A stretch of 33,058 nt of DNA from a virus, in IMG/VR virus record IMGVR_UViG_3300007345_000136, positions 1 to 33,058 of that record. One strand, 5' to 3'. Numbering within the stretch: the stretch's first letter is position 1; each line of letters opens with the position of its first letter. The notes under the pieces are model-generated. The model did not search any database. It saw nothing but the letters and a program-made list of their open reading frames with translations, and was not told the origin of the DNA. A program made the position numbers and the translations under genes. Of the stretch, positions 9,418-16,495 are shown one piece after another.

Positions 9418-11207
9418 CGCATTACTCCGACGCGGCGGCGAGTGGCTGGATCGCGCTCCAGTTGATTTAATGCCATATTGGCACCTTGTCGCGCTGCTGC
9501 TTGCGTTGCAGACACAAGATCATTTTGGGAAACATAATTTGTACCGTTCATTTGCATTACGGGGCCAGTGGATATATTGACTTGCGGATTGATTGAATTT
9601 GGAATGACACTAGCCCCGCGCATTCCAGCCCCATAACGCGCCATTGCTTCTGACATGGCATTGGCGGGAATTACATATTCGGGCTGACCACCTTCGCCAA
9701 TCATGGCGGTTGTGGGGCTCGTCACATAACCACCCTTCGCGAATTTGGGCAATTTCACTTCTGGGATTAATTCAAACGTTAATCCAGTACCCAAGCTATT
9801 AAGTATTTTGTTGAGACCTTTAACCACGATGTTTAAACCTTTAATTCCAAAATTCATAGTGTCCTGAATTGCGTTAATAAATAAGTTTGCAAAATTAGAT
9901 ACTCCCGCAAGTATGGATTGAAAAAGACCTTCAAAAATTCTTTTGGTTTCAGTTGCAAATTGGCTAAATGAATTGAGTAGCAAGCCAATTCCTCTTGTGA
10001 GAGGTTGCAAAAAGTTTTGCCTAAAACCGTTAAATGCCGATGCCACAATTTCCTTGAAACTATTAAAAGTATTTGCGATCCGGTCTCTAAATAAATAAGC
10101 TGCGGCCCCCGCTGCAATAAGTAAAGCAGCAATCCCCACTGGCCCCGAAAACAATGCAGCAGCGCCGGCTAAAGCTTTTGCAAGCAATCCAGTAAGCACG
10201 CCGGCTATGGCAACAACGCCAATTTTTAGAGCAGTCAATATGGCGGTAACACCAGTGATTGCAGTAGCAAAGACGCCAGCGGCCGCACCCGTACTACCAA
10301 AAAATCCAGCCAAAGCCCCCAAGGCAGCCGAAATACCGCTAATGATTGGCGTTAAAATCCCAATACCCGCAGCCAATCCTGCGATGCCTACAATTGCCGT
10401 TTGAACTGGTCCTGGCAAAGCCGAGAAAGCATGAATTAATGCAGTTAATGCTTTAACCAAAGGAGTCAAAGCAGGTAAGAGCTTTGTACCTATGGCAACG
10501 CTGAGATTTTCTGTTGCCGCCGAAAATTCTCTATAAGCATCTGGCTTGATCGTATTGATTTTCGCTAATTCTTGAAACGCTTTAACAAGAACGTCAGTTG
10601 TAACTTTGCCCTCAGAGCTCAATTTTTTAAGTTCGCCACGACTAACTCCCAAGGCTTTTGCGACAGCATCCATTACGGGTGGCAAAGCTTCTGCAACGCT
10701 CCTAAATTCATCACCTTGCAAAACGCCAGAACCAAGCGCTTGGCTGAGCTGAAGCATTACATTGCTCAACTGTTGCCCTGTCAACCCCATATTCAAAGCT
10801 GCTTTATTTGTGCCAATAAAAATATCTTGGATTGATTCAAGCGAAATTCCCGTTGGAGACAATCTTGCGTACAAATCTGCAATTCCTTGCGATGCCGTCA
10901 AATTACCGAGCCCAAATTCCTTGGCTGCAGTTGCTGCAATATTTTGTATCCTGCTAACGTCTTGAGAACTTTTTGACAAATTTTCAATTCTTTTTGCCGT
11001 TCTTTCAGCCTCAATACCGGCAGTCGCAAATGATTTGACTAGAGTTGTCAGCCCAATAGCCGCAATCGCCTGCCCCAAGCCAGCAAACGCACTCTGCAAG
11101 GTGGTGGTGCGCTTTTGGAGTTGGTTGGCGGCTTTGTCAAGGTTGTTTAACTGAGTAACGGCCGAATTCGCGTTGACGTTGATCTCAACATTTGCTACGG
11201 CCGCCAT
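9414..11207 (-). CDS. Tape measure protein
   Basis: About 597 aa from ATG 11207; a GTG codon directly before it is an alternative. A purine-rich GGGGGAG precedes the start. Residues about 1-80 form a heptad-rich helix (QLNNLDKAANQLQKRTTTLQ). Residues about 75-260 match the conserved tape-measure N-terminal domain (SKSSQDVSRIQNIAATAAKEFG, GVLQGDEFRSVAEALPPVMDAVAKALGVSRGELKKL). Residues about 260-370 are strongly hydrophobic and Ala/Gly-rich, the usual membrane-active middle. The C-terminal part has the KFAKGGYVTSPTTAMIGEGGQPEYVIP motif found at tape-measure ends. At about 0.15 nm per residue it implies a tail near 90 nm, a rule-of-thumb estimate. Confidence 0.95.
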   Translation of the reverse strand: MAAVANVEINVNANSAVTQLNNLDKAANQLQKRTTTLQSAFAGLGQAIAAIGLTTLVKSFATAGIEAERTAKRIENLSKSSQDVSRIQNIAATAAKEFGLGNLTASQGIADLYARLSPTGISLESIQDIFIGTNKAALNMGLTGQQLSNVMLQLSQALGSGVLQGDEFRSVAEALPPVMDAVAKALGVSRGELKKLSSEGKVTTDVLVKAFQELAKINTIKPDAYREFSAATENLSVAIGTKLLPALTPLVKALTALIHAFSALPGPVQTAIVGIAGLAAGIGILTPIISGISAALGALAGFFGSTGAAAGVFATAITGVTAILTALKIGVVAIAGVLTGLLAKALAGAAALFSGPVGIAALLIAAGAAAYLFRDRIANTFNSFKEIVASAFNGFRQNFLQPLTRGIGLLLNSFSQFATETKRIFEGLFQSILAGVSNFANLFINAIQDTMNFGIKGLNIVVKGLNKILNSLGTGLTFELIPEVKLPKFAKGGYVTSPTTAMIGEGGQPEYVIPANAMSEAMARYGAGMRGASVIPNSINPQVNISTGPVMQMNGTNYVSQNDLVSATQAAARQGANMALNQLERDPATRRRVGVMR

Positions 11208-11232
11208 CACTCCCCCTGTGTGTACTAGAAGT

Positions 11233-11792
11233 CTAACCTCGCCGTCTAGTCATGCGCTCCTGCTCTTCGCTTTGTATCTCAAAAAATAGAGACCATAGCA
11301 CGATTTCGTGCGTACTCATTTTTTCGGTCAATTCCGCCAACGTATAGCCAAGTGAATTGGCCACACTCAACTGGAGCATCAGCAGCTTGTCGCGCCTAAG
11401 CTCCTTTTTTAGTTTCCCCCTTGCATCTCAGCAATATCGTCTTCGACTAAAGCCAAGATAATCTTTTGAAGATCGCTATCACGGACTTCATGCTTCAATT
11501 CAGCAATTTCTCCCGCCGCAAACATTTGATTGCCATTTTCGTCCAGTGCTTTGTGAACCAATAATTGAATGGCAAATGCGTTTGGATCTTGGCTATTTGC
11601 GGCTTTGGTGGCCCGTTCACGCTCCGCCATGGTCAGGCTTGTATGCCAAAACTCAAATTCCGTACCGTCACTCAAAGTCACGGTCTTCTTTGAAGGCACC
11701 AAATTAGCTGCTTTTTTGAGGCGATCAAGCGCACGGGCGGACGGGCTGGAAGGTGCCATAAAAAATGCTTGGTTAGTTGATACTTTAGACAT
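11233..11792 (-). CDS. Tail assembly chaperone gpGT-like fusion made by -1 frameshift
   Basis: The 127-codon zero-frame gene ends Q-G-G-N-stop. Its last sense codons contain G GGA AAC in the correct X XXY YYZ phase. Slipping back one base continues for 59 codons to TAG at 11233, giving about 186 aa. The extension (LKKELRRDKLLML, then NSLGYTLAELTEKMSTHEI, then LWSLFFEIQ) has the look of gpT-like chaperone domains, which typically read LG-T--EL---MS--EL--W--F. In lambda and relatives gpG and gpGT bind the tape measure and recruit tube subunits. Position immediately before the tape measure supports this. The product was read by eye, not searched. Confidence 0.85.
11384..11402 (-). promoter_or_regulatory. 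Possible stimulatory stem-loop downstream of the slippery site
   Basis: On the minus strand AGCTT (11398-11402) can pair with AAGCT (11384-11388) around a 9-base loop, starting about 9 bases after the heptamer. This is the distance expected for a frameshift stimulator. The stem is only 5 bp, and a competing GGAGC/GCTCC pairing exists, so this is a candidate only. Confidence 0.35.
11409..11792 (-). CDS. Tail assembly chaperone, zero-frame gpG-like product
   Basis: A 127-aa protein from ATG 11792. It contains VTLSDGTEFEFWHTSLTMAERERA near residues 40-62, the pattern of gpG-like chaperones with a small N-terminal beta part followed by helices. QLLVHKALDENGNQMF and the acidic C-terminus LALVEDDIAEMQGGN follow. 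Its gene lies between the major tail protein and tape measure, the conserved position for this family. The start codon directly abuts the T-tract of a terminator-like hairpin (11793-11820), so transcripts of this gene must read through it. Confidence 0.85.
   Translation of the reverse strand: MSKVSTNQAFFMAPSSPSARALDRLKKAANLVPSKKTVTLSDGTEFEFWHTSLTMAERERATKAANSQDPNAFAIQLLVHKALDENGNQMFAAGEIAELKHEVRDSDLQKIILALVEDDIAEMQGGN
11412..11418 (-). promoter_or_regulatory. Slippery heptamer for programmed -1 frameshift
   Basis: The minus strand reads G GGA AAC, in zero-frame phase, immediately followed by the TAA stop (11409-11411). GGGAAAC is a known functional heptamer for -1 slippage in tail-chaperone genes. 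The frame opened by slippage is long and protein-like. Confidence 0.85.
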
Positions 11793-11820
11793 AAAAAAGC
11801 CCCCGGCGCAACCCAGGGGC
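11793..11820 (-). terminator. Terminator-like hairpin between major tail protein and chaperone genes
   Basis: Minus strand: GCCCCTGG, six-base loop GTTGCG, CCGGGGGC, then TTTTTT directly before the ATG of the chaperone gene. The stem is 8 bp with one T-G pair. It lies 27 bases after the major tail gene. Since essential tail genes follow, it must be leaky or antiterminated. Confidence 0.8.
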
Positions 11821-11846
11821 CCAGATGAACATTCGGCAACAGCCTA

Positions 11847-12605
11847 TCAGGTGGTGGTGCTGAAGTCGAACGTAGGCACGCCAGCGGGGCGGAAGGTGAT
11901 TTCAACCTGCTGAGCATCGTCGGGATTGATGTTCATGCTGGCAGTCAGCAGCACGGCATCCATGGCAATGGAACGGCTCAAAGCTTCAGTGCTTTGCTTG
12001 TCGGTGTAAAGCTTGAAGGCACAACCAACTTGCTGACGCTGCAGCACATCTTCCACCATTCGGTTGGAAAGAGCAGAATCTTCATTGGTCACATAGACCG
12101 TTGCAGAACCCTCGCCATCAGCAAAGCCAGGGATGTAGGCACGGAAAGGCGCGTACTGCCCAGCGGTTTGACCGATGGTTGTTACATCAATTTCCGAACG
12201 CGAAATTTCAAAGCCCCAGGATTGAACTTGGCCGACAGCGGCATAATCCGCGTAAGCCACTTGGAACTCGTTTGGAGCAGCAGCAGTGCCGTCATCGGTA
12301 ATCGTGATGGTTGCGCCACCAGCAGAGGCAGACACTTGCAGTACACCAGTGGAAGCCGTGTAGGCAATCACGTAATAAGTGGTGCCAGCCGAAATACCTG
12401 CAGGCAAAGTGCCGGTGCCGGCGCCACCAGTTTGACTGTTGACAACGCTGAATTTAACGGGATCGCCAACCTTGAAATTCAGGTAAGGCTCAACGGTAAC
12501 CGTGTCGGCGGCAACAGTAACACCAGACTCACCGAATGTACCGGTGGTGCCAGCGGGCTTGTAGTAAAGGGCGCCGGACGTACCGGACAGAACAGTGACA
12601 GCCAT
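11847..12605 (-). CDS. Major tail (tube) protein
   Basis: A 252-aa protein from ATG 12605, encoded just upstream of the tail chaperones, which is the conserved position of the tube gene. Residues about 20-120 form a Gly/Thr-rich beta domain (FKVGDPVKF, GTTYYVIAY, LQVSASAGG). Residues about 125-250 contain the tube-type signature VGQVQSWGFEISRSEIDVTTIGQ, then EGSATVYV, VLQRQQVGCAF and a C-terminal MDAVLLTASMNI with QVEITFRPAG. The hexameric tube it forms is stacked along the tape measure. The following hairpin suggests it is transcribed more than the genes behind it. Confidence 0.85.
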   Translation of the reverse strand: MAVTVLSGTSGALYYKPAGTTGTFGESGVTVAADTVTVEPYLNFKVGDPVKFSVVNSQTGGAGTGTLPAGISAGTTYYVIAYTASTGVLQVSASAGGATITITDDGTAAAPNEFQVAYADYAAVGQVQSWGFEISRSEIDVTTIGQTAGQYAPFRAYIPGFADGEGSATVYVTNEDSALSNRMVEDVLQRQQVGCAFKLYTDKQSTEALSRSIAMDAVLLTASMNINPDDAQQVEITFRPAGVPTFDFSTTT

Positions 12606-12634
12606 TGTTATGGACGGTAGTGGCTGTGTGAATT

Positions 12635-13066
12635 CTAGCTTTGTTCGTATGCTTCAAAAGTTATGGTCACCTGTGTTTGGCAAAACCCTTCTGGTGCAGC
12701 GGGTTCAATTGAACGCGGACCATTTGCAGGATCAAATTTTATATTTTCAAGCTGCAAACGTGAGAACAAGTTAATGCAGCGCTGAGCAATGGTCAAACCC
12801 GCGCCAGGGCCTTCACCAAGCGGGCTAAAGATGTTAAAGACCAAAGTGCCATTACGACGATCAAAACCGTCGCCAGTACCACGCGCCGACGTGGTGAATA
12901 TGGTCATATACGCTGAATCGCCCCAAATAATACTGGCCTGAATCCAGCTTGCGTTATTAGGCGGCGAGAATGGAACGTTTTGGTAAGCGACCTGCAGAAC
13001 AGGGGCAGTAGCAAATTCAGTCGCAATGCGGCCTTCAATATCGGCGCGGATGGTGTTTAGGCTCAT
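12635..13066 (-). CDS. Tail terminator / tail completion protein (DUF4128-like)
   Basis: A 143-aa protein. The frame is open upstream to 13177, but ATG at 13066 (MSLNTIRADIEGRI) is chosen because the upstream 37 codons read through the previous gene and look unnatural. The pattern AYQNVPFSPPN, then WIQASIIWGDSAY, then GTLVFNIFSPLGEGPGAG matches tail-terminator-like proteins (gpU/DUF4128 group), which cap the tail tube and join it to the head. It starts 3 bases after the previous stop and lies directly before the major tail gene, as expected. Confidence 0.75.
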   Translation of the reverse strand: MSLNTIRADIEGRIATEFATAPVLQVAYQNVPFSPPNNASWIQASIIWGDSAYMTIFTTSARGTGDGFDRRNGTLVFNIFSPLGEGPGAGLTIAQRCINLFSRLQLENIKFDPANGPRSIEPAAPEGFCQTQVTITFEAYEQS

Positions 13067-13068
13067 GG

Positions 13069-13410
13069 TTAGCCGCCAATACGGGTTGCCTCTGCAATAA
13101 CATAAGTCTGCACGTTTTTGGCCACCATGTCTAAATAAGGCTGAGCGCCTTGGCGAGTGCGATATTGACCACCCCAAGATGGCGGGAGGCTAGTGCCAGC
13201 AACCACTGGCTCTGCATATGTCAAGTTATTGAAGACACGGCCATTGAAGCCATTGATTTCCTTTTGCCATGACGACCGCAAACGCCCAGTATCAACAGGC
13301 GTCTTTTCTTTCAACTGCCCGTCCGCATATAGCGTCGCCGCAGCTACAAGCTTTTCAAGGTTGCCTCTTGAATAATTGTCAATTTGATCAATCCTAATTT
13401 GACTTGCCAC
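13069..13410 (-). CDS. HK97 gp10-like neck / tail completion protein
   Basis: A 113-aa protein. A helical N-terminus is followed by KTPVDTGRLRSSWQ at about 36-49, the hallmark of the HK97-gp10/minor-capsid family, and by NNLTYAEPVVAGTSLP. The C-terminus is helical (PYLDMVAKNVQTYVIAEATRI). These proteins act in head-tail joining. Position between head-closure and tail-terminator genes fits. Confidence 0.8.
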   Translation of the reverse strand: MASQIRIDQIDNYSRGNLEKLVAAATLYADGQLKEKTPVDTGRLRSSWQKEINGFNGRVFNNLTYAEPVVAGTSLPPSWGGQYRTRQGAQPYLDMVAKNVQTYVIAEATRIGG

Positions 13411-13411
13411 G

Positions 13412-13768
13412 TCATTCTCTCAGGAACATTTCAAACACGATAGCCGTATTATCTTGCTCAATCCTGTTGACGCGGATGCACTGCAAAATCTGACCTGATA
13501 CTGTCACCTGATCAGATACGGCAGGTTCAAAGGTCAGATCGGCCGCGGCAATCGTCAGCTTTTTGTCACTGCTGCGAATCAGATCATTGACTTCGCTCTG
13601 CGTCACATCTTCAAGCACCCCTTTAATTACGGAGCTGGTTACGGATGGCGTAGCAGTGCCCGTTGTCGGGTTGTACGCACCAGTGGTCACGCGACGAATT
13701 GTGATCGACCCGCCAAGCTTGGTGATTAGCTTGCTTGCCGTCTTACGCAGTGAAGTCGCTAGTGCCAT
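13412..13768 (-). CDS. Head closure / head-tail joining protein
   Basis: About 118 aa from ATG 13768 (MALATSLRKTASKLI). An upstream TTG (13789) in frame is less likely, because the ATG overlaps the previous stop as TGATG. A helical start is followed by GGSITIRRVTTGAYNPTTGT, then IKGVLEDVTQSEVNDLIRSSDKKLTIAA, and a beta end (VSGQILQCIRVNRIEQDN). This order matches small head-closure (stopper) proteins of siphoviruses. The family call is by pattern and neighbourhood. Confidence 0.7.
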   Translation of the reverse strand: MALATSLRKTASKLITKLGGSITIRRVTTGAYNPTTGTATPSVTSSVIKGVLEDVTQSEVNDLIRSSDKKLTIAAADLTFEPAVSDQVTVSGQILQCIRVNRIEQDNTAIVFEMFLRE

Positions 13769-14022
13769 CAGATTTTGTAGGCAATACAAGCTCCGTTTTG
13801 GAGCTGAATGCTGGTGAAGTAACCAGTCAAGTGTGCGCCCTGATCAACCGAGGCGCCAGCAAAGCTGTTGTCGGTGATGTTGGTTGACACGATGCTTTGC
13901 ACCGTGCTGTTTTCGTAAAAGTCGATGTGACGAAACTTGCCCGTGTGAACCGCAGTGTCGTTAATGACTTCTGCGCCGATGGCGTAATTGATGTCAGAGG
14001 TGCCGCCGTGTGATTTAGCCAT
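13768..14022 (-). CDS. Small beta-rich structural protein, copy B of a tandem pair
   Basis: An 84-aa protein of unknown function. It aligns along its whole length with the preceding 84-aa gene: similar TGKF / TGRW, IVSTNITDNSFAG / AITAQNYTGNSLVG, GYFTSIQLQNGACIAYKI / GVFTAFTLNAGGSVIAYKL. It has no Cys pairs or membrane segment and is probably a small beta-sandwich. It lies between the head-completion adaptor and head-closure genes, so a head decoration or neck function is likely but unproven. Confidence 0.7.
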   Translation of the reverse strand: MAKSHGGTSDINYAIGAEVINDTAVHTGKFRHIDFYENSTVQSIVSTNITDNSFAGASVDQGAHLTGYFTSIQLQNGACIAYKI

Positions 14023-14024
14023 GA

Positions 14025-14279
14025 TCAGAGCTTGTAAGCGATGACAGAACCACCCGCGTTAAGGGTGAAGGCAGTAAATACACCCTGCAGCTCAAAGCCA
14101 GCAGGAAAGCTTTCGCCAACCAAGCTGTTGCCGGTGTAGTTTTGCGCCGTGATCGCAGCAAATGACGTGTTGTTTTTCACGATCACAATCGTGTTCCAGC
14201 GCCCTGTTTGGGCGGAAGTGCTGGTCACGAAATCGCCGCCAATGCTGTAGGCAGGATCAATGCCGTTATGTCTGCCCAT
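14025..14279 (-). CDS. Small beta-rich structural protein, copy A of a tandem pair
   Basis: An 84-aa protein, exactly as long as its downstream neighbour and clearly related to it (see 13768-14022). It has PAYSIGGDFVTSTSAQTGRWNTIVIVKNN and ends in VIAYKL. The genes are separated by 2 bases. The pair most likely arose by tandem duplication followed by strong divergence. Function is unknown; location points to the virion head or neck. Confidence 0.7.
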   Translation of the reverse strand: MGRHNGIDPAYSIGGDFVTSTSAQTGRWNTIVIVKNNTSFAAITAQNYTGNSLVGESFPAGFELQGVFTAFTLNAGGSVIAYKL

Positions 14280-14281
14280 AA

Positions 14282-14848
14282 TCAGCTCCGCTTAATGGCA
14301 AAGTTCCCTGGTCCACTGATTCTAAGCCCGGTCAAATAACGTTCAAAGATCGGCGGTACACGATCAGCACCGGTTGCCATGCTGCTGGCACCAGCAGTTT
14401 CAACGTTGAGGCTACCGATCTGAACGCGCTTGTAATCCTCAAGACCGCTTAGGCCAAGGCCGTCCTTGTTGTTGTTCAGGTAAACGGCCAGCACTGCCTG
14501 GGCCTGCTTGACCTGATCCGGGATCTCAGTGTCGGTGAAATAGTCGGTGGTTACGCGAAACGGGAAGCCGACTGCGTAAGTATTGATATAAGTGTCGGGC
14601 TTGCGGACGCCTGTACGCGGCCATTGCAGCGCCTGAGTATCCGTAGCCCGCGCACCTAAAAAGCGTTCACGATCAAGTCGCTGCGTGGCGGAATACAACG
14701 CACGGTTCTTTTGATCGGTGGTAGCCGACGCCCAGGCCGTTACATCGTCGTTTTCAACCATGCCGTCAATCAACGCCTGCGCTGCAGCAAGCGTCAAATA
14801 ACTATTGGCATTGGCACCGCCAACGGTGGCGTCAATCGTGATCGCCAT
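14282..14848 (-). CDS. Head completion adaptor protein (often annotated DnaT-like)
   Basis: A 188-aa protein from ATG 14848. It contains NSYLTLAAAQALIDGM, then DQKNRALYSATQRLDRERFLGARAT, then LQWPRTGV, then IPDQVKQAQAVLAVYLNNN and VGSLNVE-like segments (IGSLNVETAGA). This is the conserved order of siphovirus head-completion adaptors that bind under the portal. Automatic pipelines often label the family 'DnaT-like ssDNA-binding', which is misleading. It overlaps the preceding 58-aa gene by 17 bases. Confidence 0.8.
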   Translation of the reverse strand: MAITIDATVGGANANSYLTLAAAQALIDGMVENDDVTAWASATTDQKNRALYSATQRLDRERFLGARATDTQALQWPRTGVRKPDTYINTYAVGFPFRVTTDYFTDTEIPDQVKQAQAVLAVYLNNNKDGLGLSGLEDYKRVQIGSLNVETAGASSMATGADRVPPIFERYLTGLRISGPGNFAIKRS

Positions 14849-15008
14849 CTACAAGCTCCGTTTTGGGCTTAGGAATCCGCTGCTTTTTGGGCTTTGGTTC
14901 TTCCTTGGTTTGTTCAATTTTAGGAGTGGGCTCTGCATTAGAAAAAGAGGCCCCAGCATTTGCCAGAGCCTCAGTCTCACGCAGTCGCCGGAAGGCGAAC
15001 ATGCCCAT
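14832..15008 (-). CDS. Small basic Lys/Pro-rich protein between decoration and adaptor genes
   Basis: A 58-aa frame: ATG at 15008 overlaps the stop of the decoration gene as TGATG, and the TGA is at 14832. The N-terminus MGMFAFRRLRETEALANA is amphipathic; the C-terminal half is rich in Lys, Pro and Glu (EEPKPKKQRIPKPKTEL). Small proteins with a short RRLRE-type start occur at the same place in many phage head operons and have no agreed role. Coupling, length and position support a real gene. A terminator-like hairpin lies within its coding region (14942-14972). Confidence 0.65.
   Translation of the reverse strand: MGMFAFRRLRETEALANAGASFSNAEPTPKIEQTKEEPKPKKQRIPKPKTELVDGDHD
14942..14972 (-). 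terminator. Intragenic terminator-like hairpin after the capsid/decoration genes
   Basis: Minus strand: GAGGCTCTGG, loop CAAATG, CTGGGGCCTC, then TTTTTCT. The 10-bp stem contains three G-T pairs. It lies inside the 58-aa gene, directly downstream of the two genes whose products are needed in most copies. It could act as a partial terminator; the wobble pairs make it weaker than the other terminators here. Confidence 0.45.
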
Positions 15009-15373
15009 CAGGAGCTAGCGCCCTTGAGAGCAACGAAGTTCAGCACGATCGCTTCGGCCAGGGCACCGCCCGACACGTTGCCAACAGAGATCTTGAAAGA
15101 CCCTGCAGCAATGGTGTTGGCTTGCACCACGTAAGCGCCAGCAGTACCAGCGGAACCGTGGTTGACCACGACCACATCAGTGGCAGACACTTCGCTGTTG
15201 GTCACGGTGAAGGTGACTTCAGCACCATCAGCCAAGGAGGCGTTGTGCATGGTGATTTGACCCGAAGCAGCGTTCAGGGTCACACCGGTGGACTTGCTGG
15301 TGGCTTGGGTGACAGTGCCACCTTTTGCGGGACCAACAAGTTTGCCAGCGGTTGCTTCAAAAATAGATGCCAT
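15008..15373 (-). CDS. Head decoration-like protein
   Basis: A 121-aa protein encoded 17 bases after the capsid gene. It is Ala/Gly/Thr/Val-rich with alternating strands (KSTGVTLNAASGQITMHNASLADGAEVTFTV, TDVVVVNHGSAGTAGAYVV, EAIVLNFVALKG). This resembles small capsid-stabilising beta proteins and is often annotated as hypothetical. It contains no Cys. The close coupling to the capsid gene and the abundance-type composition support a decoration role. Confidence 0.7.
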   Translation of the reverse strand: MASIFEATAGKLVGPAKGGTVTQATSKSTGVTLNAASGQITMHNASLADGAEVTFTVTNSEVSATDVVVVNHGSAGTAGAYVVQANTIAAGSFKISVGNVSGGALAEAIVLNFVALKGASS

Positions 15374-15390
15374 TTTTAGTTACCTCAGGG

Positions 15391-16413
15391 TCAATCGTAA
15401 TTAGAGGTAACCGTAGCCCGTACGATGCCAATGTTTTTGGTTTCGTACACCTTCGACCAGTTGGTCACGGTGGCCAGCTGAGCGCGGGTTGGGTTGGCAG
15501 TGGTTACACCCCACTTAGCACCCACAGGGTGATAGATGTAGTGCATGTCCACCGACATGGCATCACTCTTGGCGAGGATGTCGCGATCGGTTTCAGTACG
15601 CATTGCAGCTTGCTCACCAGAGGCGATAGCGCCAGGGGTGAAGAAGTAGCAGGCGTAATTGCCAGCGCTGTTGGTGACATCATCCGAAATCACCACTCGC
15701 AGCCCCATGTACGTGGGAATACGAACATCGCCATAGGAAGCAGCAACGCTACCGGCGAATGCGTCAGGCTGAGCGGTGTCGGGGGTCAGACCACCGGCAA
15801 TTTCGCTAGACAGGACGTAATCAATGGCCTTGCGCTCAACAAGGTCGTAGTAGCAAGCAGAGTGCATTGCCACGGTGGTCAGCTTTTCGCCTTGATCGCC
15901 CAGAAGTGCGCGAGCTTTAGCAACCTGACGGGGACCAAGTGCAGTGGCACCGCTGGTATCGAAGCGCAGGGCATCGAATGCAGGGGAATCACCGCCGGTC
16001 AGAGCACCGAAGACACCATCAAGGGACTTCAGCAGGTCGGCTTGCTGTTGGTTGGCCAGATAGGCACCCAGCTTTTGACCGATGGCGGCCATGGGGTCAG
16101 AACCTGCAGCCAGAGCAGCAAGGTCACGGGCCTCAAAAGCGCGACCACGGTGCAGCACCACGCCGACTTGCTTGTCAGCAGTGATTTTGCCGGGGGTCAG
16201 GCTGGAAGAATCAGTAAGAACTTCCAGATCGCCAGACAGGTTGGCTTTCCAGAAAGGAACGTTGACGAAATCGCCACCATCTTCCGAAGTATTCAACGCC
16301 GCGAGAGGCTGAACAACACCGCTGGCAAGAAAATCGTTGCGCTGGGTGGTTTGTTCAATCACATACGGCGTAAAAATTTCGGGGATGATGACATCAGAGC
16401 GAAGAGTCGCCAT
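15391..16413 (-). CDS. Major capsid protein (Gp13-like, HK97-fold expected)
   Basis: A 340-aa protein from ATG 16413. It contains SDVIIPEIFTPYVIEQTTQRNDFLASGVV, then GGDFVNVPFWKAN, then EVLTDSSSLTPGKITADKQVGVV and FEARDLAALAAGSDPM, matching the coat protein family sometimes called major capsid 13-like. The C-terminal half has the spine-helix pattern (LKSLDGVFGAL, KARALLGDQGEKLTTVAMHSACYYDLV) and a beta P-domain (GLRVVISDDV). It has no fused protease or delta domain; the scaffold is a separate gene just upstream. A long antisense frame opposite it is a shadow. Confidence 0.9.
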   Translation of the reverse strand: MATLRSDVIIPEIFTPYVIEQTTQRNDFLASGVVQPLAALNTSEDGGDFVNVPFWKANLSGDLEVLTDSSSLTPGKITADKQVGVVLHRGRAFEARDLAALAAGSDPMAAIGQKLGAYLANQQQADLLKSLDGVFGALTGGDSPAFDALRFDTSGATALGPRQVAKARALLGDQGEKLTTVAMHSACYYDLVERKAIDYVLSSEIAGGLTPDTAQPDAFAGSVAASYGDVRIPTYMGLRVVISDDVTNSAGNYACYFFTPGAIASGEQAAMRTETDRDILAKSDAMSVDMHYIYHPVGAKWGVTTANPTRAQLATVTNWSKVYETKNIGIVRATVTSNYD

Positions 16414-16495
16414 GAGTCAGTACCAGAAATTGTTTACGGTGTGGGCGTAACCCAATGACGGACGGCGTAGCCAATTCGCGTCTAACGGTTACATA

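Noticed and set aside
9854-10132. Minus-strand frame within the tape measure gene
   Set aside because: It is a shifted frame of the tape measure; the tape measure has clear domains.
12635-13177. Longer start for the tail terminator gene
   Set aside because: The extra 37 residues overlap the previous gene and look unnatural; ATG 13066 follows the stop by 3 bases.
15367-16458. Plus-strand frame of 363 codons opposite the capsid gene
   Set aside because: It mirrors the well-supported capsid protein; its translation is low in structure-like patterns, and the long antisense opening follows from the capsid gene's codon use.
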